30,812 nt of DNA from RGIG8597 sp045133795 (GTDB lineage Bacteria; Spirochaetota; GWE2-31-10), in the NCBI GenBank assembly GCA_045133795.1, contig JBGUUT010000101.1, positions 1-30,812 of the forward strand, written 5' to 3'. Positions within the stretch are counted from its first letter, which is position 1; each line of letters starts with the position of its first letter. The position numbers were made by a program, and so were the translations under genes. Below are positions 14,034 through 22,372 of the stretch, piece by piece. The notes beneath the pieces were generated by a model that saw nothing but the letters and a program-made list of their open reading frames with translations, did not search any database and was not told the DNA's origin.

Positions 14034-16859
14034 ATGAAAATAATAAATGTTTGCACAATATTTGTTTTATTACTGACAACTACAGCCTGCAATCAGCTGG
14101 AATACAAACAAACAATTAAAAAAATAAAACCTCAAACTTATACCGTAGTTTTTGATGCTAACGGAGGCAAAGGTTCAATGCCGAATCAAAACTTTACTTG
14201 TGATGTAACAAGCAATTTAACTGCTAACATATTTACAAAAGCAAGCCATACATTCAGCGGATGGTCTGTAAATCCCCACGCTACAACAGCAGATTACGGA
14301 GATTGCCAATCTGTAAAAAATTTAACAAGCGAAAAAAGTTTAACACTCTACGCTCTATGGACTAAAAGCGGTAAGATGGCACCCGTTATTTTTACTCCGT
14401 CCAACAGAAAGATAGACTACACAGATAAAGTTTCCCTATCATGTTCAACTAAAAACGCCGTTATTTATTATACAACAGACGGCAGTACGCCGACTGAACA
14501 CAGTAATAAATATACAGAGCCGATTACAATCAACTCGGACACTACACTTAAAGCCGTTGCGGTAAAAAGCGGAATGAATAACAGTGCCATTTCGACAGCA
14601 AACTACAAAATCAAAACTTATACCGTGACTTTCGAGGATGAATCAGAAAACTTGCCGGTAAAATTTCCCGGATTGAAAAAGAACGACACGCTCAAAGAAG
14701 AAGATTTTCCCATACTCACAAAAAGCGGTTATACTTTTGTCGGTTGGTATAATGAAGATGAAAAATTTACGTCTCGCTCCTTAATATCAAAAGATATTGT
14801 TTTAACAGCCGGCTGGATTCCCAATATTTACAATGTCATTTTTAACGCTAACGGCGGTAAAGGCTCAATGGCAATTCAAAAATTTATTTATGATGTTACG
14901 GATGATTTAACCGTAAATGCGTTTACAAAAACAAATTATACATTCAGCGGATGGTCTGCAAATCCTCAAGCAACGACTGCTGACTATGTGAATAAACAAG
15001 CTGTCAAAAATTTAGCAAACACTCCCAACATTACCCTCTATGCTATTTGGACAGAAAAAACGACAGTAACGCCCGTAATTTTTACTCCGCCTCAAGGGGA
15101 AATAGACTACGCCGACAAAGTTACACTTTCATGTTTTCCCAAAACTGCCGTTATTTATTACACGACAGACGGCAGCACACCGACTGAACACAGTAATAAA
15201 TATACAGAACCGATTACAATCAACTCGAACACAACACTCAAAGCCGTTGCGGTAAAAAGCGGAATGAAAAACAGTGCAATTTCGACAGTTAATTACACAA
15301 TCAAAACTTATACCGTAACTTTTGAAGATAAATTCGGAAACTCGCCGGCTGCGATTACCGGATTAAAGAAAAATGATACAATCAAAAAAGAAGTACTTCC
15401 GATTTTAACGAAAGACGGCTATACATTTGCCGGCTGGTATAACAAAGATAAAAAATTCACTTCCCAAAGCTTGATTTCTGAAAATATCAAATTAACAGCC
15501 AAATGGCTTGTAAATACTTACAATGTAATTTTCGATTCCAGCGGCGGTAAAGGTTCTATGGCAAATCAAAAATTTACTTATGACGTAACAAGCGATTTAG
15601 CAACAAATACATTTACAATGCCCAATTATACATTCTGCGGTTGGACCAAAAATCCCCAAATAACAACTGCAAATTATGCAAATAAACAATCGGTTAAAAA
15701 CTTAACTACCGATGAAAACATCACGCTATATGCTATATGGAAACGCAAACTGGATATTTCTAAAAAAATTTCTTTTATTACCGCCAGAAATATGATTTTA
15801 AACTTAGAACCTTCAAAAGAACCATATACAATAAAAATTACCGGTCAAGTCAATTCTAACGACCTCTCAATTATTACGAAAGCCCTAAAAATCAACAATA
15901 AAACTAAAGTAATATTGGATTTCTCTGACTCAAAAGGATTAGAATCTGTCGAAAAAAATACATTTAAAAACTGCACTAACTTAGTAGGTATATCACTGGG
16001 AAAATATATCAAAACAATCGAGGACGGAGCATTTGCCGATTGTACAAATCTGCAAAGTGTTACTTCCGGAAGTCGTTTAAAAGAAATCGGAAAACAGGCA
16101 TTTTTTAACTGCAAAGATTTAACAAACGTTACTTTAGGAAAATCTCTGAAAACAATCGAATCTCAAGCTTTTAAAAATTGTTACAACTTAACAAACATCA
16201 CTTGGGGCAATAAATTAAAGATTGTCGGTACTCAAGCTTTCGGGAATTGTTACAACCTAACAAATATCGCTCTAGGAGATTCTCTGGAAATAATCAATAG
16301 ACTGGCATTTCTTAACTGCAAAAGTTTAACAAGTGTTACTTGGGGAAATAAATTAATGATAATCGGCAACAATGCTTTTGAAAATTGTTACAGCCTGATA
16401 AATATTACTTTGGGAAACGCACTGCGGATAATTCATTCTCAGGCATTCAAAAATTGTTATAACCTAAACTTTATAGCATCAAACAAAAATAACGTTTATT
16501 CCGTATCCGATGACAATAAAATCCTATTTAACAAGAGTAAAACAAAATTGATAGCATATCCTTCTGCCAACGAAAATATAACTATTCCGAACCACGTGAC
16601 AACTATAGAAAAGTATGCCTTTTCAAATTGTTCCGGATTATCAAACTTGATAATTCCCGACAGTGTATTAACCATACGAGACTACGCTTTTGAAAATTGT
16701 GTCAAATTGTCAAACTTGACAATTCCCGACAGCGTAATTTCCATAGGAGACTATGCGTTTTCATATTGTACCGGATTGTCGAGCGTTACAATTCCCGATG
16801 GAGTGATTTCTATAAGCGATACTGCATTCTACCAGTGTTATAATTTGAAAATGAAATAA
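14034..16859 (+). CDS. BspA-like leucine-rich-repeat surface lipoprotein with InlB-B and chitobiase-C-type repeats
   Basis: 941 residues. The lipoprotein signal ends LLLTTTAC with Cys19. Then come Listeria-Bacteroides (InlB B/Flg_new) repeats at about 35-108 (FDANGGKGSMPNQ to LYALW), 195-262 and 265-340, with further copies at about 425-495 and 495-572. Two chitobiase C-terminal-type domains (VIYYTTDGSTPTEHSNKYT) lie at about 116-193 and 346-423. Residues from about 630 to the end are roughly eleven LRR_5 repeats of the form NLTNITLGxSLxxIxxxAFxNC. The segment 35-264 is duplicated exactly 230 residues later. BspA-like proteins of oral treponemes and Tannerella bind host matrix and other bacteria; adhesion is the inferred role. 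AAGGA precedes the start. A terminator follows at 16874. Confidence 0.93.
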   Translation: MKIINVCTIFVLLLTTTACNQLEYKQTIKKIKPQTYTVVFDANGGKGSMPNQNFTCDVTSNLTANIFTKASHTFSGWSVNPHATTADYGDCQSVKNLTSEKSLTLYALWTKSGKMAPVIFTPSNRKIDYTDKVSLSCSTKNAVIYYTTDGSTPTEHSNKYTEPITINSDTTLKAVAVKSGMNNSAISTANYKIKTYTVTFEDESENLPVKFPGLKKNDTLKEEDFPILTKSGYTFVGWYNEDEKFTSRSLISKDIVLTAGWIPNIYNVIFNANGGKGSMAIQKFIYDVTDDLTVNAFTKTNYTFSGWSANPQATTADYVNKQAVKNLANTPNITLYAIWTEKTTVTPVIFTPPQGEIDYADKVTLSCFPKTAVIYYTTDGSTPTEHSNKYTEPITINSNTTLKAVAVKSGMKNSAISTVNYTIKTYTVTFEDKFGNSPAAITGLKKNDTIKKEVLPILTKDGYTFAGWYNKDKKFTSQSLISENIKLTAKWLVNTYNVIFDSSGGKGSMANQKFTYDVTSDLATNTFTMPNYTFCGWTKNPQITTANYANKQSVKNLTTDENITLYAIWKRKLDISKKISFITARNMILNLEPSKEPYTIKITGQVNSNDLSIITKALKINNKTKVILDFSDSKGLESVEKNTFKNCTNLVGISLGKYIKTIEDGAFADCTNLQSVTSGSRLKEIGKQAFFNCKDLTNVTLGKSLKTIESQAFKNCYNLTNITWGNKLKIVGTQAFGNCYNLTNIALGDSLEIINRLAFLNCKSLTSVTWGNKLMIIGNNAFENCYSLINITLGNALRIIHSQAFKNCYNLNFIASNKNNVYSVSDDNKILFNKSKTKLIAYPSANENITIPNHVTTIEKYAFSNCSGLSNLIIPDSVLTIRDYAFENCVKLSNLTIPDSVISIGDYAFSYCTGLSSVTIPDGVISISDTAFYQCYNLKMK
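14136..15515 (+). repeat. Tandem 690-bp in-frame duplication (third partial copy to about 15740)
   Basis: Copy 1 (14136-14825) and copy 2 (14826-15515) each encode InlB-B, chitobiase-C-type and InlB-B modules in the same order, with corresponding points exactly 690 bp apart (for example TTATTTATTA at 14461 and 15151). A third, partial copy starts at 15516 and covers only the first module. Near-identical stretches remain around GACGGCAGYACRCCGACTGA. Confidence 0.9.
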
Positions 16860-16873
16860 CAACGTATCAAAAT

Positions 16874-16907
16874 AAGGCTGTCCAAAAAATCAGACAGCCT
16901 TTGTTTT
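16874..16907 (+). terminator. Rho-independent terminator of the 941-residue gene
   Basis: AAGGCTGTC (16874-16882) and GACAGCCTT (16893-16901) form a 9-bp stem followed by TGTTTT. It separates the two paralogues into independent transcripts. Confidence 0.9.
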
Positions 16908-17011
16908 AATAATCTAATCCTAATTGTCCATATTACATAAAATACAATCATTTATTAGTTCCCACTTAGACCTTTTTTACAATCGGTTTTTCATTCTATT
17001 GTTAAATTTTT

Positions 17012-17039
17012 TTGTTTAAATAAAAAAACATCTTATATT
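17012..17039 (+). promoter_or_regulatory. Promoter of the 587-residue BspA-like gene
   Basis: TTGTTT (17012-17017), 16 bp, and TATATT (17034-17039), aligned base for base with the promoter at 13884-13911. Confidence 0.6.
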
Positions 17040-17047
17040 GAGATTAA

Positions 17048-17126
17048 GTTTTATGTGAAGATGCCACAAAAACAATTAATCATTTACATAAAACTCAAAC
17101 TTCATCTTAATTGTGCACAAATTAAG
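17048..17126 (+). promoter_or_regulatory. Structured leader RNA, copy 2 (two hairpins)
   Basis: Stem 1 pairs GTTTTATGTGAA (17048-17059) with TTTACATAAAAC (17083-17094), 12 bp. Compared with copy 1, one C-G pair is T-A and one G-C pair is A-T, both arms changing together; the single G-U is at the same place. Stem 2 pairs CTTAATT (17106-17112) with AATTAAG (17120-17126) around a GTGCACA loop. AGGAG follows at 17146. Confidence 0.72.
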
Positions 17127-17157
17127 GCTTTAAATTTTATTTATCAGGAGATAAAAA

Positions 17158-18921
17158 ATGATGAAACGAATAAATATCGTCACTCTATTGATTTTATTTT
17201 TTACAGTCGCAGCCTGTACTCAGGTTGAATCTGACTTAACAACCAAAGATATTCCGGCTAAAACTTATACCGTGACATTCGAAGATGAATCCGGCAAACT
17301 TCTGTCAAAAATTTCAGAATTGAAAAAAAATGATACTCTAAAAGAAGAACAATTCCCGCAGTTAACAAAAATCGGTTATACATTTGCCGGCTGGTATAAT
17401 GATAATGGAAAGTTTACTTCTCAAAGTTTGATTTCAGAAAATATCATACTGACAGCTAAATGGACTCCAAACACTTACGGTGTTATTTTTGATGCCAACG
17501 GCGGCAACGGCTCTATGGCAAATCAAACGTTTACTTATGATGTCACAAGCGACTTAACAGCTAACACATTTACAAAAACAAACTACACATTTTATGGTTG
17601 GGCGACAGAAGCAAATAAGAATTCTCCGGATTACACTAATAAACAATCTGTTAAAAATTTAACAACCGGAAATGAAATCACACTATATGCCGTATGGATA
17701 CAAAATGCTACAGCTGCTAATGTTGCAAATATAATTACAAATTTTGCCGCCTCAGAAGAACCATACACAATAAAAGTAACAGGCGAAATCACCGATGATA
17801 CAATTTCTGCGATTCGAACAGCTTTAAGAACAAACAACAGCATTAAAATAATATTAGATTTGTCTGCTGCAACCGGTCTAAAATCAATCAAAGAATTTGC
17901 ATTTGAAAATTGTTCCAATCTAATTGGTATAATATTGGGAGATTCTTTTGAAGAAATAAAAGGATGGGCTTTTAAAAATTGTACTAATTTAACAAATATT
18001 ACTTTTGGAAAAAACCTAGAAACAATCGGAAGAAGTGCTTTTAAATACTGCAACAACTTGACGAATATAACTTTCGGAGACAGCATTGAAATAATTGGAG
18101 AGAGAGCTTTTGCAGGATGTAATAATTTGGCAAGTATAATCATCGGAAATAAAGTTGAAACAATAGGAGAGGAAGCTTTTGCAGGATGTAATAATTTGAC
18201 AAGTGTAATTGTCGGAAACAACGTTAAAATAATTGAAAAGAAAACTTTTACACACTGTACCAATTTAATAAATATCACTTTAGGCGATAATATTGAAACA
18301 ATCGGCGAAAAAGCTTTTGAATATTGCTCCAATTTAACAAGTATTGCTTTCACAGATAATGTTGAAACGATTGATTTTGACGCATTTGCACACTGTACCA
18401 AGTTAACAGACATCACTTTTGGAGATAGCATAGAAACAATCAATGGAGGTGCTTTTAAATATTGTACCAACCTAACAAATATCATTCTCGGAGATAATAT
18501 TAAAACAATAGATCATGAAGCATTTGCATATTGTACTAATTTGACAAATATCACTCTCGGGAAAGATATAGAAACAATTAAAGAAGATGCTTTTAGAAGT
18601 TGTTGTAATCTTAATTTTATTGTATCGGCTAAAAATGATTTTTACTCAGCTTCTGATGACAAAAAGATTTTACTCAGTAAAGACAAGACAATATTAGTTG
18701 CATATCCGTCTGCAAGCGGGAGTGTGACGATTCCGGAAAGTGTAACAATTATAGGAAAATCTGCATTTTCATATTGTTCAGAATTATTAAGTGTAACACT
18801 TCCCGACGGAATAACAGTCATAGATGATTTTGCATTTGCGTTTTGTTTCAAATTATCAAACATAACAAATATCGAGAATGCAGATTATGTAAGCAATACA
18901 GCATTTTTTCCAGGGTTCTAA
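17158..18921 (+). CDS. BspA-like leucine-rich-repeat surface lipoprotein (second paralogue)
   Basis: 587 residues. The lipoprotein signal ends FFTVAAC with Cys20. Two InlB-B/Flg_new repeats follow (about 38-104, VTFEDESGKLLS to LTAKW; about 107-182, GVIFDANGGNGSMANQ to LYAVW), then a linker homologous to that of the upstream gene (EEPYTIKVTGEI). About twelve LRR_5 repeats of 23 residues (NLTNITFGDSIEIIGERAF) fill residues 240-585. It lacks the chitobiase-C-type domains of its neighbour. The two ATG codons at 17158 and 17161 are adjacent; AGGAG is seven bases before the first. It is likely an outer-surface adhesin. Strong similarity to the 941-residue gene in module sequence and in leader shows a tandem gene duplication. 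Confidence 0.93.
   Translation: MMKRINIVTLLILFFTVAACTQVESDLTTKDIPAKTYTVTFEDESGKLLSKISELKKNDTLKEEQFPQLTKIGYTFAGWYNDNGKFTSQSLISENIILTAKWTPNTYGVIFDANGGNGSMANQTFTYDVTSDLTANTFTKTNYTFYGWATEANKNSPDYTNKQSVKNLTTGNEITLYAVWIQNATAANVANIITNFAASEEPYTIKVTGEITDDTISAIRTALRTNNSIKIILDLSAATGLKSIKEFAFENCSNLIGIILGDSFEEIKGWAFKNCTNLTNITFGKNLETIGRSAFKYCNNLTNITFGDSIEIIGERAFAGCNNLASIIIGNKVETIGEEAFAGCNNLTSVIVGNNVKIIEKKTFTHCTNLINITLGDNIETIGEKAFEYCSNLTSIAFTDNVETIDFDAFAHCTKLTDITFGDSIETINGGAFKYCTNLTNIILGDNIKTIDHEAFAYCTNLTNITLGKDIETIKEDAFRSCCNLNFIVSAKNDFYSASDDKKILLSKDKTILVAYPSASGSVTIPESVTIIGKSAFSYCSELLSVTLPDGITVIDDFAFAFCFKLSNITNIENADYVSNTAFFPGF
17896..18612 (+). repeat. 69-bp coding repeats of the LRR_5 array
   Basis: The 23-residue LRR unit gives a 69-bp period. 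For instance, GCTTTTGCAGGATGTAATAA occurs at 18106 and again at 18175, exactly 69 bp apart. The repeats are diverged elsewhere, so this is an old protein repeat, not a satellite. Confidence 0.85.
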
Positions 18922-18944
18922 TTTAGATATCTGAACTATTGCCG

Positions 18945-19006
18945 AAAAAAAGGAGCCGAAATGAAGTGTCTCAGAATCGGCGGACACTTTTCTTCGCTCC
19001 TTTTTT
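18945..19006. terminator. Large bidirectional terminator between the BspA-like gene and the U32 gene
   Basis: The outer arms AAAAAAGGAG and CTCCTTTTTT enclose CGAA/TTCG and an inner GTGTC/GACAC helix. T runs on both strands serve the two convergent genes. Confidence 0.8.
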
Positions 19007-19017
19007 ATAATTATTGT

Positions 19018-21072
19018 CTACACTAATTTTCGAGAATAATTAAAAATATTTCCTTTCACCTGTTTATGGGCTTGCAGGTCTTTCCAAATTGCAATATCAG
19101 AAAACCTCAAGTCTGCCGTTAAATGGTCAAAGCGAATTTCCCTATTCGACAAAGCTTCCGTCGAAAGAGAAAACGCTTCTTTACTAAAGAAATATGAAAC
19201 GCCGTCCAGTAATCTGCATTCTATTTTGGTTCCGATATTATCGCTGAAAATCGCACCGTCCACAAACTGCTCATCTGCCACTCTCGAAATAAAAAGCGGT
19301 AATCTGGCATAAACCAAAGCCTCCAATTGTCCGGAAACTGTATTATCTAAAGCTTCCAGTACAAACTCATCAGCTTCTGCCGTTGCATATACAGACTGAC
19401 AGCCTAATTCCTGCAATAGTTGTGCAGATTTTCTGTTCAACACTGAAAGCCACATTCCGCCATAAATTTTACATTGCGAATTCTTTGATAATATCTCAAG
19501 CATTGAAAGACTGTCAGCTTGAAAATTGTAAATCCCCAATGAACAAAAATGTTCAATTAACGGGATATACGCTTTTTCTTCTGTCTCATAAATTACCGGC
19601 GGAAATGAAATTATTACCTCATAATTTTTTGCAATTTCCGCAATCGCTTCAGTTTCTTTATTCGTAATTTGCGGTGTCACGCAAATATTGACAATTTTCA
19701 AGCCGGGGAAATTTTCTTCATTTATATAATTCAATTGATTAGGCAAAATCACGACTTTGTCCGGGGAATCCGTAAGTTTATATTTACGCTGTGACGGAAT
19801 ATATTTGTAATCAACAAACGCTTTTACATCTTCCGAAAGTTCCGGCAAAGTCCCTTGTTTTTTTTCCAACAATTTAATTTTTGCAATCACGCTGTCAACA
19901 GCGTTTTTTATTTCTCGAGCAGCTGTTTCACGATTTTTATCGTCAACGATTACTTTGATTCCTTCATTTTCCAACGCAGCCGCAAGTTCTTCCAAAGTTC
20001 CGACTTTGCCTTTTTTAGGTAACTGAATTTTCATTGTTACAATATCTTCAATATCATCAACTTTGATTTTAATCTGAGCCTTTGTTTTATCAGATGTAAT
20101 TTCTGCCGTTTTTTGAGAATAAAAAGCCTCAAAATCAAACGCTGTTTCCAGTTGAATATTCTTATTGTAATTACTCCAGTTTTCATTTTTTCCGACAAGA
20201 TTTTCATGACCGAAAAAATGTCCCTCGCCTGTTTCACGAGCTGAATACGTCGCCAGTCGCTGACGAAACTCTTCTATTTCCGCTTCCGTATTTTGACAAT
20301 CCAAAGCTTTGCGATAAATAGAAGTAATTACAGAAACCCAACCCGGACTTTTTAATCGACCTTCAATTTTCAATGTATCTGCACCGCAAGCCGCAAGTTT
20401 ATCCAAATGTTTTACCAACAACATATCTTTCATAGAAAAATACGGAAACTTTTTGCCGTTGTGTTCCCAAGATAATCTGCACGGAGCCGTACACGCTCCC
20501 CGATTCCCGCTTCGTCCGCCAACCCACGATGACATAAAACATCGTCCGGAAACACAAAAACACATAGAACCTTCCACAAAAACTTCCGTTTCTATTCCGC
20601 TGCAATCCGAAATCTGTTTGATTTCATCGGAAGTTAATTCTCTCGCCAATACAGCTCGTGTAAAACCTAACTTCCCCGCCAGTTTTGCTCCGTTTGCTGA
20701 AGTAATCGCAAGTTGTGTTGACGCATGAATTGCAATTCTTCCTTTATAAGAACGATTTAGTAAAGATATCAATCCTAAATCTTTAACAATCAATGCATCT
20801 ACGTTTATTTGACACAACATTTCTACAACTTTTGCAGCTTCAGCCAATTCATTATCTTTTAAATCAATATTCAAAGTAACATAAACTTTTTTACCTCTTC
20901 GATGAGCTTCGGCACAAAGTTTTTTCAAAACCGGAACATCAAAATTATCTGCCGGCCGACGTGCATTAAATTTTAAATATCCTAAATAAACTGCATCCGC
21001 TCCGGCTTCAATAGCAGCCGCAAAACTTTTCAAATTACCGGCCGGCGACATTAATTCCATTTTCTTTGTCAT
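19018..21072 (-). CDS. U32-family protein, RlhA-like (probable rRNA hydroxylation factor)
   Basis: 684 residues. The N-terminal half is the U32 barrel: MELMSPAGNLKSFAAAIEAG, ADAVYLGYLKFNARRPADNF, then EVFVEGSMCFCVSGRCFMSS and GNRGACTAPCRLSW, containing the conserved cysteines (in SMCFCVSGRC and ACTAPC) expected to hold an iron-sulfur cluster. KIEGRLKSPGWV follows. The long C-terminal part (DUF3656-like plus a tail) fits the larger members such as Escherichia coli RlhA, needed for 5-hydroxycytidine at 23S rRNA position 2501, rather than the short UbiU/UbiV or TrhP types. Although annotated as peptidases, these proteins are now known as hydroxylation factors. The start has AGGTG eight bases upstream. 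It lies 94 bp downstream of the PotD-like gene, with a terminator between them. Confidence 0.85.
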   Translation of the reverse strand: MTKKMELMSPAGNLKSFAAAIEAGADAVYLGYLKFNARRPADNFDVPVLKKLCAEAHRRGKKVYVTLNIDLKDNELAEAAKVVEMLCQINVDALIVKDLGLISLLNRSYKGRIAIHASTQLAITSANGAKLAGKLGFTRAVLARELTSDEIKQISDCSGIETEVFVEGSMCFCVSGRCFMSSWVGGRSGNRGACTAPCRLSWEHNGKKFPYFSMKDMLLVKHLDKLAACGADTLKIEGRLKSPGWVSVITSIYRKALDCQNTEAEIEEFRQRLATYSARETGEGHFFGHENLVGKNENWSNYNKNIQLETAFDFEAFYSQKTAEITSDKTKAQIKIKVDDIEDIVTMKIQLPKKGKVGTLEELAAALENEGIKVIVDDKNRETAAREIKNAVDSVIAKIKLLEKKQGTLPELSEDVKAFVDYKYIPSQRKYKLTDSPDKVVILPNQLNYINEENFPGLKIVNICVTPQITNKETEAIAEIAKNYEVIISFPPVIYETEEKAYIPLIEHFCSLGIYNFQADSLSMLEILSKNSQCKIYGGMWLSVLNRKSAQLLQELGCQSVYATAEADEFVLEALDNTVSGQLEALVYARLPLFISRVADEQFVDGAIFSDNIGTKIECRLLDGVSYFFSKEAFSLSTEALSNREIRFDHLTADLRFSDIAIWKDLQAHKQVKGNIFNYSRKLV

Positions 21073-21093
21073 ATTTGTTTCACCTTTATCTAC

Positions 21094-21141
21094 AAAAAAT
21101 AAGACCTTTGCGAAAAAAAAATTTATTCACAAAAGGTCTTA
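21094..21141 (-). terminator. Terminator of the PotD-like gene
   Basis: TAAGACCTTT (21100-21109) and AAAGGTCTTA (21132-21141) pair. On the minus strand the stem is followed by TTTTTTG. It lies between the PotD-like stop and the U32 start, so the U32 gene depends on readthrough or on an unseen promoter in about 20 bp. Confidence 0.8.
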
Positions 21142-21165
21142 CTGTTATAAAAAATATCGAAAGTT

Positions 21166-22176
21166 TTAACCGCCGATTCTTATATCTTGCCAAACTTCGT
21201 TGTACAATTCTATCGCTTCGCCTACGTCGTCTTTTATTTCACACGATAAAACATCATCAATAGAATAAACCGGAGTTTTTTCCATCAATTCTCGAGATTC
21301 GATATTCATTGACGGTAATGTCAAATAATCACAAATTTGAGCATAAATATCCGGACGCAAAATAAAATTAATCAATTTGTGTGCTAATTCCGGATTTTTT
21401 GCATCTTTAAGAATTACCATATTGTCTATAGAAAGAGTCCCGCCTTCCGGAATAAAAAAGTCTGTAGTTTTCTTTTGATTTTCATCAAGTTCCAAAAATA
21501 TATTTTCAGCATAACCGTGAACGACAAAAACCTCTCCCTGTGCAAAACTTCGGGCAAAAGACTCTTGGTCAAAACGTAAAATATTTTCTTTCCATTTTTT
21601 TACCAATTCTCCGGCAGCAGTAATTTCTTCTTTATTTGTAGAATTTGCATGGTAACCGAGATTAATCAATGCTCCGTCAAGAACTTCACGCATATTATCC
21701 ATTAAAATCATTTTTCCGGCTAAATCTTTGCGATTATAAATTTCAAATGATTTTGGATAATCTTTTACTTCATTTGTATTTACGGCAATTCCTGTTACAC
21801 TTACCATATAAGGCACACTGTACTCTTGGTTTTTATCAAAAGTAATACGCTCAAGTATTCTGCTGTCCAAAAGGTCTAAATTCGGAACTTTTGTTTTATC
21901 AATCGGTTGCAACATTCCGCTTTTACGCATGATTGAAACATAATCTCCGGACGGAAAAATTATGTCATATCCGGAAGCTCCGGAACGAATCTTTACAAAC
22001 ATTGCCTCGTTTGAATCATACCAATCAAATTTTAATTTGACATTATTTTCTTGTTCAAACTGTCCGAAAACGTGTGTAGGAATATATTCTGCCCAGTTGA
22101 ACAAATACAAAGTTTCTTTTTTTTCACATGAAATCATAAAAGACAAAAGAATCAGGGGAAATAACAGCTTTTTCAT
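21166..22176 (-). CDS. potD: Spermidine/putrescine-binding lipoprotein (PotD-like), orphan
   Basis: 336 residues. The lipoprotein signal ends SFMISC with Cys17. The mature protein begins LYLFNWAEYIP and continues FGQFEQENNVKLKFDWYDSN, GYDIIFPSGDYVSIMRKSGM, VPYMVSVTGIAVNT and SIDNMVILKDAKNPELAHKL, ending EVWQDIRIGG. These are the family signatures of PotD/PotF polyamine receptors. No PotA, PotB or PotC gene adjoins it, so it must work with a transporter encoded elsewhere or act as a stand-alone sensor. It has a strong promoter (TAGACA-17-TATAAA, 22207-22235) and its own terminator, so it is a single-gene unit. GGAG lies upstream of the start. Confidence 0.93.
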   Translation of the reverse strand: MKKLLFPLILLSFMISCEKKETLYLFNWAEYIPTHVFGQFEQENNVKLKFDWYDSNEAMFVKIRSGASGYDIIFPSGDYVSIMRKSGMLQPIDKTKVPNLDLLDSRILERITFDKNQEYSVPYMVSVTGIAVNTNEVKDYPKSFEIYNRKDLAGKMILMDNMREVLDGALINLGYHANSTNKEEITAAGELVKKWKENILRFDQESFARSFAQGEVFVVHGYAENIFLELDENQKKTTDFFIPEGGTLSIDNMVILKDAKNPELAHKLINFILRPDIYAQICDYLTLPSMNIESRELMEKTPVYSIDDVLSCEIKDDVGEAIELYNEVWQDIRIGG

Positions 22177-22206
22177 ATTTAATCTCCATTAAAAAAATTG
22201 CGTCGT

Positions 22207-22235
22207 TTTATACTACAATGCATTTTTTTTGTCTA
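22207..22235 (-). promoter_or_regulatory. Promoter of the PotD-like gene
   Basis: On the minus strand TAGACA (22230-22235), a 17-bp spacer and TATAAA (22207-22212). Confidence 0.78.
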
Positions 22236-22329
22236 TCTAAAGAGAATTCTTATATTTTTTCTATACCGAAAGAAAAAAATGCCGATACATTGAAAATGTA
22301 AAGCGTCTTCATTTTTTGAGATATTATTC

Positions 22330-22335
22330 TATAAT
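22330..22335 (+). promoter_or_regulatory. -10 box of the CAP-domain gene
   Basis: A consensus TATAAT sits 38 bp before the ATG; the -35 is weak (CTTCAT at 17 bp). The -10 forms part of an inverted repeat TATAATC/GATTATA (22330-22336 and 22354-22360), which could be an operator. Confidence 0.5.
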
Positions 22336-22372
22336 CAATAAAATGTAATGAAGATTATAAGGAGTTTTTATA

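Noticed and set aside
17631..18485. Long open frame (284 codons) on the minus strand
   Set aside because: It is antisense to the LRR array of the 587-residue gene. The periodic repeat keeps this frame free of stops, the translation is a monotonous repeat, and no ribosome-binding site is visible.
17896..18612. Regular 69-bp repeats as a possible CRISPR array
   Set aside because: The repeats are in frame, coding for LRR_5 units, and have no distinct spacers; no cas genes are present.
22286..22300. Short inverted repeat TACATT/AATGTA upstream of the CAP-domain gene
   Set aside because: Six AT-rich base pairs with a 3-base loop are expected by chance in this composition, and there is no second copy.
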